Below, piece after piece: positions 40,248 to 52,700 of a stretch of DNA of 62,371 bases. The position numbers and the translations under genes are program-made. Every line of letters starts with the position of its first letter. Positions within the stretch are counted from its first letter, which is position 1. The stretch spans positions 1 to 62,371 of the IMG/VR virus record IMGVR_UViG_3300029267_002381. The stretch is one strand, 5' to 3'. The notes below the pieces were generated by a model that saw only the letters and a program-made list of their open reading frames with translations, did no database searches and was not told the DNA's origin. The stretch comes from a virus.

Positions 40248-41810
40248 ATGAAAAGACTAATTAAAATACTCATTTTTCTCATTTTTGCCACTTCTTCTTT
40301 CGGGCAGATCAAATATCGATTGCTTCGGAAAAATCCAGCATCGGTGCGGGTTTCCGAACTCAGTAAGAATAGTGTCACCCTATGTATTTATAAAAGCCGA
40401 AGGTATCAGATTGCCGCAATTGATGGCAAAGTAGTTTGGTGGGAATTAACGAAGGGTACTCAGGTTGAAAACTTCATCGAAGATGTTGAAGATGCCCATG
40501 AGGAGATAACGGCAAACGCACATTCAGACATCACATCTTCTGGCGCCAATATTGAAGATGCGGTTTCTAAAAGACACACTCAAAATACCGATACTGTTTT
40601 AATGGTCAATACTTCAGATACGTTGATCTGTGGGGGAAATCTCCAAGATACTTTAACTGTTGATAATTTGATATTAATTGACGACAGAGACATTTCAGTA
40701 GATGGGGCAAAGCTCGATGGGATCGAAGCGAATGCCGATGTTACCGATTCGGCCAATGTAAGCGATGCTCTTAACTTAATACCCGTAAATGCACACGTGG
40801 ACATTACTTCTGCTGGCACTGACATAGAAGATGCTGTTTCGAAGAAACATGACAGAAAACATGATATTGACGGAACCGACGATCATAATGGAGTTTCGGG
40901 TGCAACAGAGGATAATTTCGTATCCTTTGACGCAAACGGACTACCAAAAGATTCAGGTAAATCCGATTCCGATTATGAAGATGCCGGTGCTGTTTCAACC
41001 CATGAATCAAGTTATGACCATTCTAAATTACACGACAGAAGCCACGCCATAGACTCAAGTTCGGATCATACATCTACGATCACAGAGAATAATCTGATGG
41101 ATGCGGACGCAAACGGTTTACCCGATGATAGTGGATTATCTGTTTCGGATGCGTCAGATGCGATCACTAAAAAACACACACAGAACTCAGATACACAACT
41201 TGATAATGGTGTGGTAAATGTTGATGCCAGCGATAATACGCAAATAGGCGACGGTGGGACTACAAATTATGCTCAGTTTGCAGCCGATGGCGAATTAAGC
41301 TTACATGGTACGGCCAGAATTTATCAAACAATATGGCTTGGGGCGAATGAGTTAAGAGAAAATAGCACCATGGCAGCCACTCTCTCTAATTGGGGGAATG
41401 GTAAAGGTTGGTCATTTGCCGACGGTGCAGATAAGGCGATCCGTGCAAATATTGGCATACCTGAAAACATGGATACAAGCGCAGACGCTACAGTAGTTCT
41501 TTTTTGGGCTACTAATAATATATCGGATGATGTTCAATGGGTTGTGACGCATCTTGCACGGACTGAAAATGAAGATACATCCATAGCGGGTTCTTCTTCG
41601 TCTTCCACCAAAACAAGTTCATCTACGTCTAAGGGTTTGAATATCGACACTTGGACTATATCGGCTTCTGACATCGGCGCAACGGATTATTACATAACCC
41701 TGGATGTGATGCGTGACGGAGATCATGCAAGCGATACTTGTACATCAGATGCTTATGTAATTATGATCGGTTTTAAATACGTGGCCAATTCACTGGGAGA
41801 AGCTCTTTAA
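40248..41810 (+). CDS. Tail fibre with Sec signal peptide
   Basis: 520 residues. MKRLIKILIFLIFATSSFG then Gln. The shaft has repeats (DAVSKKHDRKHDIDG; DANGLPKDSG and DANGLPDDSG; SKLHDRSHAIDSSSDH) seen in phage fibres, and a C-terminal beta-domain rich in Ser/Thr (SSSSTKTSSSTSKG). Likely binds the host surface. Confidence 0.78.
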   Translation: MKRLIKILIFLIFATSSFGQIKYRLLRKNPASVRVSELSKNSVTLCIYKSRRYQIAAIDGKVVWWELTKGTQVENFIEDVEDAHEEITANAHSDITSSGANIEDAVSKRHTQNTDTVLMVNTSDTLICGGNLQDTLTVDNLILIDDRDISVDGAKLDGIEANADVTDSANVSDALNLIPVNAHVDITSAGTDIEDAVSKKHDRKHDIDGTDDHNGVSGATEDNFVSFDANGLPKDSGKSDSDYEDAGAVSTHESSYDHSKLHDRSHAIDSSSDHTSTITENNLMDADANGLPDDSGLSVSDASDAITKKHTQNSDTQLDNGVVNVDASDNTQIGDGGTTNYAQFAADGELSLHGTARIYQTIWLGANELRENSTMAATLSNWGNGKGWSFADGADKAIRANIGIPENMDTSADATVVLFWATNNISDDVQWVVTHLARTENEDTSIAGSSSSSTKTSSSTSKGLNIDTWTISASDIGATDYYITLDVMRDGDHASDTCTSDAYVIMIGFKYVANSLGEAL

Positions 41811-44344
41811 TGTCGAAATACATTGAAATAGATCAATTCACAGGCCCGATTTCAAATGCTGATCTTGGGGACATCCCGAAGGAAACCCCAAGTTCTCTAC
41901 AGAATATGAAGGCCAAATATGGGAAATTGATGAAAACGTTCGGGTTTGGGGATCGATTGGCCATTATGGACGTGATCGAAAGTGGGAATTGGGATGACTC
42001 TAAGGCATGGACGGATCACGAATATTGGGTAGAGAGTGCTTATGACACTGAAATTGGCGAGTCTATAAAGAATATGTTTGTGTTTGTTCATCCTAATTTA
42101 TCGGATTTTCTGACTGATGGGGTGGATCATGTGACGATTGTTGTGATCATTAACTCTTCTACAAACGTTGTTACCCTGAAATATTGGGACGATGGGGAGT
42201 GGAAAAACATCAACACGCTTTTGAAAAATACTCTGGGAACGTTTTATCACAAATATGCAAAGAATCCTATCATTCATGCGGATAACATGCTGAGAATTCT
42301 GCCTGGAAATGTATCTGGTGGGCAGCCCATTTGGATCGGGTATATTGACAGGGATTACTTCGATGGACTTTATATAGAAGGAACAGATTATGATAAGGGA
42401 TTTTTCGCATATAATTCTCAGCTTACCAAACCCAATATAGCTTCTCTGAGTGCGTCTGGTTCTGCTATTGCAGGCGGGGCGTTTGCTGCTGCGGAATCTG
42501 GCGATACGGGAAGCAAAGAATATTGGTATTATAAACTTGCCTTTCTATATGACGGTGTGCAGGAAAGTCTTTTATCCGAGGATCCAATTATTGTTGAAAA
42601 AAGCACATCCGAATTCCATGTGAGATTGGCTTTTTCGATGATAGCAACCTCTTTCAATAAAAGAATTACGGGGATAAATGTTTATCGTTCGGATTCTATT
42701 AATGGCACGTATTATAGAATTCAAACCGTTGAATTAACGAGAGATACAGGAAAAGCACACACGGGAACTGACGGAGCCTATACAGGGGATCAGGTTGTCT
42801 ATCTTCCCGATTTAGAGTACGAATTGGATTTAGAGTCACATACGTATAAAGTTCATTTAGCTCATAAGGTTGGGCCTGGCTATTGGACGATTGGCACGAT
42901 AGCTTCTCAATTGAATTCAACGACATTAGTTGCAACGACGACGGCTTGGGCAGATGTGGGAGGTGAAACCGTAGACTATGGTTTTTGGAATTGTGATTGG
43001 CGACTTTATGAAGATGATGTTAAGGTAGCGGAAGGCGGTACCGATGAAGGAGGTGGTTTTGCCGGTGAAGATGTAGCGATAATATTAGACTATGATTCTA
43101 CGGGAGAAGGATATGAAGGTTCTGTAATTCTTTTAGATAATAGTTCAAACATGATTCTTGAAAATTACGGCCATGCTTTTTTGTGTTATGTCCATTGGTC
43201 TACCAAATCTGATGTTTCGTGGAAATTGGCTAAGATGATAGACGGGAGTTATCTGATTAATTGGTCAGGCGGGATTGCCACTTACAATTTTTTTGATAAT
43301 AACCTCACTGATGGAGAAGAACATCCTTATCAGGGTGAGCCTTCGATTAATGTTAATGGCCAGTATGCAGTTATAGTTAAAGAACTTTTGTGTTTAGCCG
43401 ATATCGTGCTCGACCCTGGTGGAGAGAATGAATCGCATGATGATTGGGGAGCCTTTTCTTATCCAGAATGTTATGATGCTATCCCGGTATCGAGAGTCAA
43501 AGCCTGTTTGGACAGAGAGGGCGGTCCGATCACGGGTATTGGCTCATCTTTCGGATCCCCAATGATATTTAAAAAACATGCCATATTCAAAATGGATATC
43601 GTGGATTTGATTGATATGAGTACATGGGGATTTAAGGAGGCACGATTCAACAGGGGGAATCTGGCTCCTAATGGTTTGGCTCAATCAGGTCATCGGATTG
43701 CCATGCCTTCCTATGACGGGATTTATGTGGTTGACGCCAACTTGGTGGCTGCTGCGGACGAAACGCCTTTGATTGAAAATCGTATTTCAGAACCGATCAA
43801 CGATAAGTATCTCGCTCTCGATCCTGAAAATGGGATGCCGAACATAATCGGAATTTACGATGAGGCTGAGAATGAGTTTATATTCCAATTTCCAAATGGG
43901 GAAGTATGGTCTTTCGATATTGTCGAACAAGCCTGGGAGCAGAAACTGACATCCCATTATATCGACATTGCATCGAAAGATTTTGACGGACGGGCTTTAA
44001 TCTATAACGAAAACACGCAGACATTATATTCTACGTTCGCACGGGAGAGTGTTATTGCAGGGTATAAATCGAAACGATTTCGTGTCTCATCCAAAAGAAA
44101 AGAGCCGGTGAGAATTTTAAGGGTTAAGTATAAATCAGCCGTTCCCCTGAGAGTGAATATGTATGTGGATGGTGTTGATGATATACCCGTAAGATCAAAA
44201 CCACTGCCAGCGAGTATTGTTGAAACCACGAAAGGTGTTGCGTTGCGGAAACGGTGTATGGATTTTATACTCGAAATCAGGGATGAGGTTAAGAATAAGT
44301 CATATTGGGAAATTTACGGCATAGAAGTCGATCCGACAGATTAA
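41810..44344 (+). CDS. Tail nozzle (beta-propeller) protein
   Basis: 844 residues, no signal peptide. Order and pattern (N-terminal IEIDQFTGPISNADLGDIP, a propeller-like middle, then SFGSPMIFKKHAIFKMDIVD, GLAQSGHRIAMPSYDGIYVV and NEFIFQFPNGEVWSFDI) fit the large tail tubular/nozzle proteins of podoviruses (P22 gp10, T7 gp12 type) that close the tail and hold fibres. Confidence 0.68.
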   Translation: MSKYIEIDQFTGPISNADLGDIPKETPSSLQNMKAKYGKLMKTFGFGDRLAIMDVIESGNWDDSKAWTDHEYWVESAYDTEIGESIKNMFVFVHPNLSDFLTDGVDHVTIVVIINSSTNVVTLKYWDDGEWKNINTLLKNTLGTFYHKYAKNPIIHADNMLRILPGNVSGGQPIWIGYIDRDYFDGLYIEGTDYDKGFFAYNSQLTKPNIASLSASGSAIAGGAFAAAESGDTGSKEYWYYKLAFLYDGVQESLLSEDPIIVEKSTSEFHVRLAFSMIATSFNKRITGINVYRSDSINGTYYRIQTVELTRDTGKAHTGTDGAYTGDQVVYLPDLEYELDLESHTYKVHLAHKVGPGYWTIGTIASQLNSTTLVATTTAWADVGGETVDYGFWNCDWRLYEDDVKVAEGGTDEGGGFAGEDVAIILDYDSTGEGYEGSVILLDNSSNMILENYGHAFLCYVHWSTKSDVSWKLAKMIDGSYLINWSGGIATYNFFDNNLTDGEEHPYQGEPSINVNGQYAVIVKELLCLADIVLDPGGENESHDDWGAFSYPECYDAIPVSRVKACLDREGGPITGIGSSFGSPMIFKKHAIFKMDIVDLIDMSTWGFKEARFNRGNLAPNGLAQSGHRIAMPSYDGIYVVDANLVAAADETPLIENRISEPINDKYLALDPENGMPNIIGIYDEAENEFIFQFPNGEVWSFDIVEQAWEQKLTSHYIDIASKDFDGRALIYNENTQTLYSTFARESVIAGYKSKRFRVSSKRKEPVRILRVKYKSAVPLRVNMYVDGVDDIPVRSKPLPASIVETTKGVALRKRCMDFILEIRDEVKNKSYWEIYGIEVDPTD

Positions 44345-44474
44345 TGTATGGGTATTCAAAATGCGAAATAAGGGGAATTTTGAAAATCGTATATGGTGTT
44401 ATGCCTGAAATAAAAAAATTAACGGATACGTTGATTTAAACGGGTTATTTTGGAAATAAGAATGAAGGTAGAAT

Positions 44475-45110
44475 ATGGGTGCGGATATCACAGCAGAGTT
44501 GGTCGAAAAATTACAAGTTAGGCTCGAAGATAATGAAGATCGCTTTACGGAAGTACAATTGATGGACTTCATTTCCGAGGCTCAGTTTGAGCTGGCCACG
44601 CTTCTTCATGAAGGTTATCTGGATGAATTGACGGATGTTGACGAAGATCAAGATGCTTCGGGTGGATATATTGCTATTTCAAGTTTGAATTCGGGTAATT
44701 CGATATTAAGGGGTGCCGCGGGTATTACGAATGTCAAAGTAGCCCCTGGGGGATCGGGAGCCCTATACGCAACACGAACAGAACTTTCAAAATTAAAAGA
44801 ACTTGAAACATCGGTCAGGGCTTACTCAAATACGAACATTTATTATTACGTATGGAAGTCGAGAGTATATGTCCTCTGCACAACATCTGAGGGAACCACT
44901 GCAGATATATTCTACCTGAAACCACCGCCGGAAGTTTCAGATTTGGTGGATCCGATAATCAATAAATCATTTCATAATATTCTTCTTGATCTTGCAGAAG
45001 CAAAGGCATGGTTGGTGGACGAACGGGCTGATCGTGCGGGAGAAGCACGTAAATTTGCGTACGATCAAATAAAGATGTTAAACGATCTTAAAATTAAGGA
45101 AACAAAATAA
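44475..45110 (+). CDS. Second adaptor-like protein
   Basis: 211 residues. Helices at both ends around a beta-domain (FTEVQLMDFISEAQFELATL; YYVWKSRVYVLCTTSEGTTA; LAEAKAWLVDERADRAGEA). This is the helix-beta-helix plan of head-tail adaptors. It begins the ejection-protein operon. The 130 bases before it carry no clear gene. Confidence 0.5.
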   Translation: MGADITAELVEKLQVRLEDNEDRFTEVQLMDFISEAQFELATLLHEGYLDELTDVDEDQDASGGYIAISSLNSGNSILRGAAGITNVKVAPGGSGALYATRTELSKLKELETSVRAYSNTNIYYYVWKSRVYVLCTTSEGTTADIFYLKPPPEVSDLVDPIINKSFHNILLDLAEAKAWLVDERADRAGEARKFAYDQIKMLNDLKIKETK

Positions 45111-45886
45111 TGGCAATCCCAATGTGGGTACCAGCGGCAGTTAAGGCGGGAAGCTCTTTACTTAGTTATTTTACTCGCAAGAAAGAACCCCGTTTTGAAA
45201 CGCTTCCCTATGCTCATCGATTACAACAATTGATGAAACAAGGAGTCTATACCCCTCGCTATCAACAAGAAGTCATCGGTGATGTGGCCCGTACAACGGG
45301 AGGCTTGACCCAACAGGCCAAAGCAGGGTACCGGGGCCGATTGGCTAAAATGGGAATGTTGGGTAGTATTGCGGGCGCTGGTAAGTTGGCAGAGTTTGAT
45401 ACTGAACATGCGGACAGACTGTCCGAAGCTTCCAGAAAGATGGCTATGGCGAACGCTCAATCCAAATCCGAGGCTGCTACTGAATATGCACGATTGAAAA
45501 CAGAATATGATCAAGGACAGAGAGAACGAGAAAGACAGGCCAAGGGTGAGCTATTCGGTGGTTTGGCGGGTGCTGCTGGAAGTTTGGCTTCGAATCTGCT
45601 CAATCAACAGCTTTTGGGTGCAAGGACGGCTTATTATAATCGGATGGGAAAGAAAGATATTAAACCCAACGTAATGGGTTTGATTGAAGCTTATCAGGGT
45701 GGCGCCGGAATGTCGCCTGAACAGTTTATCGGTGGTCTGATGGATATGGGACTTAATGAAAATGAAATCGGTATGCTGATTAGTCAAATACCAGAGGCTG
45801 AGATTGTAGCCAGCACTCCCTTCAGAACAGATACATCATATCGTCAGAGAATCAAAAACATGAGGACACAATTGGGGAATCGATGA
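45110..45886 (+). CDS. Internal virion/ejection protein
   Basis: 258 residues. Ala- and Gln-rich helices (GLTQQAKAGYRGRLAKMG; LFGGLAGAAGSLASNLLNQQ), in the place where podoviruses encode a small ejection protein (T7 gp14-like). It would leave the capsid with the DNA and form part of a trans-envelope channel. Confidence 0.62.
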   Translation: MAIPMWVPAAVKAGSSLLSYFTRKKEPRFETLPYAHRLQQLMKQGVYTPRYQQEVIGDVARTTGGLTQQAKAGYRGRLAKMGMLGSIAGAGKLAEFDTEHADRLSEASRKMAMANAQSKSEAATEYARLKTEYDQGQRERERQAKGELFGGLAGAAGSLASNLLNQQLLGARTAYYNRMGKKDIKPNVMGLIEAYQGGAGMSPEQFIGGLMDMGLNENEIGMLISQIPEAEIVASTPFRTDTSYRQRIKNMRTQLGNR

Positions 45887-46740
45887 ACGGCCAGACCAAA
45901 AAGAAAACCAGGCTCCAACAAACCTGGGAGCGAATGTTAAGACAGCAGGAGATGAGAGAGAAACCTTATCAATTCATTTCTCCTGAGAGCGATACGCTTT
46001 GGTTTAAGACTCCGAATGAGAGAGCTTTGTATAGGTCTCGCATAGAAAAGCTTTCAAGCCCTGGATCAAAACTTGACGTGATGAAAGATCAGAATCTTTT
46101 AAATCTCGCCACACAACCGACCCGCGAAGACAGCTTGATGTACGACCGACTTCATCCTGGGGAAAAGTCAATATTTCCTGAAAAAGAAAAATATGATTTC
46201 AAAAAAGCACGTGAACAGCGCTATGCTTATTTGGTTTCAAAGGCTTCAAAGGGTCAGGCTTCCCAAGAAGAACTTAATGAACTGGCTCGTTTAAGACAAT
46301 ATAAATACGCACCGAAAGAAGGCAAAAAAGGCAAAAGCAGTTCTGATAAACAAAAAGAATATATCAACCGCATGAAAGAAGCGGAAAATATTTTAAGTGC
46401 TACAAAAAAAGAAGGCACCGAATGGGATGCACCAATTGTTCCGAAATATTCAGAAGATTTGAGGGACATAGCAAAACAAACTCAGGCTGCTTATGCGGAT
46501 TCTGTTTTCTTTTTAAGAGAAGCTGACAGACTTCAAAAAAGTGGATTAGACATAACCCCTGGTCAATTAAGTCGAACCGTTGCAGAGGGTACGGCTATCG
46601 CTTCAGAATTGATGAACCAATGGCAAAACGGTGAACTGGATGTCCCCCGTGAAGAACTTGAGGCCATGATAAATGAAAGATTAAAGCCTTTAAATATGGA
46701 TTTGGACGATGTGATTTATTTCAGTCGAAAGGGTAAATAG
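45883..46740 (+). CDS. Internal virion/ejection protein
   Basis: 285 residues. Highly charged and helical (RLQQTWERMLRQQEMREKP), overlapping both neighbours. Probably the second ejection protein. No family recognised. Confidence 0.55.
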   Translation: MNGQTKKKTRLQQTWERMLRQQEMREKPYQFISPESDTLWFKTPNERALYRSRIEKLSSPGSKLDVMKDQNLLNLATQPTREDSLMYDRLHPGEKSIFPEKEKYDFKKAREQRYAYLVSKASKGQASQEELNELARLRQYKYAPKEGKKGKSSSDKQKEYINRMKEAENILSATKKEGTEWDAPIVPKYSEDLRDIAKQTQAAYADSVFFLREADRLQKSGLDITPGQLSRTVAEGTAIASELMNQWQNGELDVPREELEAMINERLKPLNMDLDDVIYFSRKGK

Positions 46741-49700
46741 TGTCGATCCTTTCCCCTAAAAAACAAGATCAATCTGATCTCAATACATTATACGACCAGG
46801 TGTTCGGTCAAGCAGGAGATGTGATGGAGGCCGAACGTAGATATTCTCAGAGATACCAGGAATTTCAACGTCCGACAAATATCATTGATCAGATTCTCGC
46901 CCCAAAGGAACCGGAAATTCCACGGGAAGATGTTGAGAAAAATCAAATAGCGATGGAACGTCCCGATCTGTATCCTGACTACAGCAAGTGGAGAAAAGAG
47001 GGGTTGACGCATGAAGCGGCTATGAGTCTGGCTGATTTTAATGTTCAGAAAAGCACAGAAAAAGGTGTTTCGGGTTTTAAGCCTCTTCTTGGAATGAAGG
47101 CTGCGGTTTCTGGATTTCCAGAAACCGCAGCGAGTCATCTCAGGGGCGCTACCGTGGGCTTGGGGAAACCACTCAGTCCCGAAGTACAGGAACAATTGGG
47201 AATTACACCAGAACAGGCAGAAAGTTTTTCGGATAAATATATTGATCCCGCACTATTAAAGGCAGCCGATTGGCTGGACAATCTGCCTAACGAACTGAGC
47301 GAAAAAGACTATGCGGAAATGAACAAGGCTATGGGAGCAAGTTTGATTCCCAAAAAGTTCAATCTGGAAGAAATTTCAAAGTCATTCAATAAGCTTCAGG
47401 TGCTTTTGGGGCGTAACTTGGCGACGCTTCTTTCTGCAAAAGTGGCTGGCAAAGCGTACGGGCCTTTGGGTGGTATTCTGGTAATGGGGAGTCAGGAGAC
47501 CGGAAATTTTGTTAAAAATGCCAACGAAACAGGAATCGATAAAGACATCACTGAGAAGTGGGCTGAAAGATACGGTGCAGTAGCCGGACCTGTTGAGTAT
47601 CTTCAGCAGGCATGGCTTTTTAGCCGGTTTGGCAAAACAAAGCCTGAACGTGAAATAGCTAAGAAGGTATTTTCCGAGTCTTTAAAGAAATTAATGATCT
47701 CAAAGGCAGGGAGGGTTATTGCCGAACTTTTGGGCGCGAGTGTAGAGGGTTTGGAAGAAGTCATCCAGGGCGGAACGCAGACTTGGATGATGAATAAAGC
47801 CATTGATGAGATGAGAGAACGCCACGGACTTTCCGAAGAGGAACTGCCTTATCAAAGCACTGATCTTAAGGAGGAATTTTTAGCGGGTGCAGCATTGGGT
47901 TTGGTTCATGCAGGTGCAGGTGGAGCAGTTCGCTCGGTAGCTAACAGAGTTTCCAATGCCGCTAAGAATGTTCGCTCAAAACCAATTGAAAATATTACCG
48001 AAGAAGATTTAAACGAAATTAATGAAGCCATCTCTGAGAAGATGAAACTTCATGAAGAAAAGCCTTTATCAGAACATGAACAATGGTGGATGGAGAATGT
48101 TTCTACATTAGAAAAATTACATAAAGTTCGTGCTTCTGAGGAAGGTCGGCAAGCCGTATTAGAAGCCCTTGCCGAGATGGAAAAAAAAGGTTTAGGAGAA
48201 GAAGATGCCTTACGCATACGAGGTGATGAAGCTGAGATTCAGGAAGGAGTTCGAGAAAGAGGGGTACTCGCCGGAGAGGGCATTGAAGAAGGCGAAGACC
48301 AAGGCGGCGAGAATATACAACGCCCAGAGAAAACAAGGCCAGAAGCCAGTGACAAGGAATTACGATTAGAGGAAAAATCAACGAAAACTAAGTGGCCTTC
48401 CAATTTACAAAGATTTATTGATGAAGAATCAAAGCAACTTCGAGAAAAATCAGACATCGAAGAACTACAGAATAATCCAGAAAAATATCTTAAAAATCGA
48501 ATTAAAACCAATAAATTAATATTAGAAATAGATTATTTCAAAAATGATAAAGAGATGATCACGACCGCAAGGGAGAATATTAAACAGTCCGAACAATTAT
48601 TAAAAGAGTTGAAAACAGAAAAAACTGAAGCCAAAGAAATATCAATTGAGGAAGTAGCGACCGAGAAAATAGAAAAACCATTATTTGAGAAAAAAATTTT
48701 TAAGCATTCTCAAACTGGCGAAGACAAACATGTTATCACTCTCGGTAAAAGAATTGATAAAGATCAATTCAAAGCATTAAGCCAACGCGCAAGATCATTG
48801 GGTGGGTATTATTCTAAATACAAACAACAGGGAGCTATCCCAGGATTTATCTTCAAAACTGAGCAGGACGCAGAGAAATTTATTGAAGGCCGATGGGGAG
48901 AAGGCAAAAAACCGATGACCTATCAGCATCTTGTCAGGAATTATGGTGGATTGAAATCAGAAGGTGATCTGGCTGGTGAGGTTAAAAGACTTCCCTTGTG
49001 GGTTCGCAGAGGAGATGGTCTTACCCTTGATCAAATGTGGGAAAGATTAAAAGAAGACGGTTATCCGGTTGAAAGCGTGAATGATCTTATCAATAAATTG
49101 ATGGCCAAAGAGGAACTTCCTGCCACTGGAAAACAAGTGAAAGAAACTGAGGAGAAAGCCCGAGAGAAAGAGGTCGAGGATTTTGAGAAATTCGAACCCG
49201 TGGAGATGACGGCTGGTGAAATTGCAAAGAAAGGTGTTGGTGCTAAAGTCAAGATTCGGGGGGAAGATTATGAAGTTAAAAAAGCCGAACCTGGGGAAAT
49301 AGTTCTGGAAGATGGTACACGGTATGAATTGGATGAATTTGATAAGATTACGGTTGATCGGGGAGAGATTATTCCTGCAGAAAAAGCGAAAGTTCTTTTC
49401 AAGCCAGGCGTAAAAGAAGCTATCAAGAAACACGACCTTGAATACATCGGTGTTCAGAAGGGCATTGCAGAACTTCCCGACCTTTTGATGTTCAACGACC
49501 CAGAAGCGAAAGGAACAACTTTTGGTGTGCCCACGGGGTCTACGGTTGAAGTGCTTGAAAAAAGAATGAATGAGGCGAGGGAAGGGTTTAAAGAGAAGCC
49601 GAAGAAAGAAGAACCGCAGATTGTAAAATTTAAGTCTGAAATGAAGAAAGATAAATTTGGTGAATCATATCCTTACAAACTGCCCGGATTTGGTGAATCA

Positions 49701-52700
49701 TATCCTTACAATCTGCCCGAAGGCGATTATCAGTTCAGGATAGAACCCAAAAAGACCGGTAAGGGATATAATTTAATCCCCATTGATGAAAACGGAGAGC
49801 CAGTTCAAGTAAAAACTGTACATGGCGACAGTATTGATAAAATTGGCATTACGCAGCAAATGTATGAACGGGATCTTGAAAAACAAATTAAAGAACAGCC
49901 CGCAAAAGAACCCTGGGAGATGACTTGGAAAGATTATTTTGATCAGAACGCATATTTTTATCATAAAGATACTGGCGAAAAAATTAGAAACGCAATTCCA
50001 GAAGACCAATTAAAAGCACGTCATAGATTATCAATAAAAAAACGGATTAGGGCTGGCAAGCCCGTACCCGCAGAAGTGCTGAAGGATTATCCAGAATTGA
50101 AGGAGAAAAAGAGTTTATTGGTGGATGGGCACAAACGAGACAACCAGGGTGGTGGATATGAAGACGTAGAAATACCCATTGGAGTTGCACGGAACATTGT
50201 TGCGCGACATGGTGGGGGTTGGGTATCCACCAAAAAACTTGAATTACCAGACGACATTAAAAAGGTTTTTAAATACGTAAGCATAAAGGATAAAGATTAT
50301 CCAAAATTACAGCCCAAGAAACTCACCACCCAAAAAGTCCCAGGTGCTAAGCACGAACAAATAGTATCTCCCGAACTTCTCGGTCAAGCCAAGATGCCGA
50401 CAGGCAAGATTAAAAAAGAAACCAAGCCAGTAGTGGGTCGTGAAGGTGTGGGGATGTTTAAGACCAAGGAACTCAAAACGGGAGATTTATTTAAAGCACA
50501 GGAGAAAGTCAGTTTTTACGATAAGAATGATGCTCTTCGTACAGGAACATTCGTTCGGAAGATTGAGAAAGGAAAGAACAAGGGTCACGTTGTTGTTGAA
50601 TATGAGGGGACAGAAAAGACAATAGCACCTGAGAAAGTAAGGATGTACGGCGGCGGCCCTTCAGCTAAAGAGGTCGTGGCTGCTACAAAAAAGGCCATTA
50701 CTCCCATTGCGAAGGTCGTTGAACCTGCAAAGCTTGTAGAATGGAAACACGGTTCTAAGGTCGCCGCCGACGTTATTAAAGCCTTTCATCATGCTCAGGC
50801 ACAACAGGTTGAGTTTTCGGATAGGGCTATCAGCAAATCGGACAAAACCTTCGGTGATGTAGAACAATATTTGAACAAGAATTTTAGTAATGCCGAACTT
50901 GATAATTTTATGCTGACAAGGGGTGATCCTACAGATATAGAGGGGATAGATTTACAGAAAGAAGCCACTCATAAAGTCTCACCTGAAATGAGAAATGTAT
51001 ACGAAAGAACTATGGCAGTCACCCAGGAAGCGGCTGACATTGCTTATGGCAAACTTTTACGATATGCCGAGGAAACCGGAAAAGGGGATGGTTTGACAGC
51101 CGACGAGATGACAGAGATTAACCTATTTTATGTAAACGACTATTTCAGGGGTGTTTACAAAAACAACGACGCTTACAGAGATTATATAAGAGATGTTAAG
51201 AAAAGACTCCAAGATCATTTCAGAAATTCAACATCGTTCTTACATCCCAAAACATTTGGGACTTATGCAGACGCAAAGGCAATTTACGGACTTGAATTGA
51301 AAAATCCAAATCCGATAACGAATATCAAATCTGAAATCGGAACGATTGAAAGAATCCGAGCCAACACGTGGTTAAGGGAAACACTTTTAGAAGACGGCAA
51401 AGACAAATACGTTATGCGCCAGACACCCAAAAAGAAACGACCGGCAGGATGGAAGCTAATCGGAGCAGAGGGTGATCCCGTGTGGAATAATATTTGGGCC
51501 GAACCTGACCTGGCAAGATTGATCAACAGCCTGCTATCTATAAATAAAATTACCACGAATAAAACTGGACGATTTTTCTGGTCGATGAATAATTATTTAA
51601 GGGCTTTTAAATTCTTGTTTAGTGCCTTTCATCAAATGTCAGTTACCAAACAGGCTTTTGCGGACAATGGTTGGTTTGGCTTTATGAATCCCAAGAAATT
51701 TACCGGCACTGTTAGGGATGCCGTAAGAATCACAAAAGATGCCCACTCGAAAGTTATCAAAGACCCGACGATTAAGAGGGCGTACCAACACTATATAAGA
51801 CTTGGCGGAACGCCTATCGGTGGTGAGGGCCATTTCGAGATTGAAAGAGCGGCTGTTCGTCAAATTGAAAAGTTGTTTGAGAAAACCGGCACGATGAAAG
51901 TTTTTAAAACCAAACTTGGCAGAGCCGCATTTAAGGTTCCGCAGTTGCCATTTAATTACGTAAGCTGGCTTTTTAGATGGTATATACCACAGCTTAAATT
52001 TCAGGCTTATATGAAAGACATTGCCAGACGCGAAACGAAATTAAAAAGAAATCTTACAGATGCCGAATTGATCGATACGATTAAGGAAGGACAAAATTTT
52101 TACGGTGAGATGAACGAGCGTCTTTTTGGGCGAAGCGGCACAACAACAACTTTAATGCGATTTATCTGGATGGCGCCCGGATATGCCGAAGGGAACTATA
52201 GAACGAACATTAAAGCTTTGGCCCAATGGGGAAAAGGTGGGCCTGGGGATCGATCCAGGCAGAACGTAGTCAATTCTTTGATTATTTCCGCAACACTGGC
52301 AACAATCGGGACATTAATATTTACAAAAAAATCACCCAAAAAACCGGAAACCGTTGAAGATATTAGAGATTTATTCAAAGTCAATACGGGGTTGAAGGAC
52401 GATAAAGACAGAGACATTATGATAGATATGCTCACTTATGACAAAGACTACTGGCAAATTTGGGGTAATCTTTTCACGGGACAGGCAGACAAGATACCCT
52501 CTGGTGTCCTTGATAGGGTGGGGGGTATGAATTCTACGTTATTGCAGGTGGCCACGGACATGGGTGAGTTGATGCAAGGCAAGGCTGTCATAGATTGGAA
52601 AAACGATGTTGTTGTTGATGTACCTTTGGATATGCAGGAAATAATGAAGTTTGTTAATTATGAATTGACCCGAATGGCGCCCATATCAACAAGCACTTTT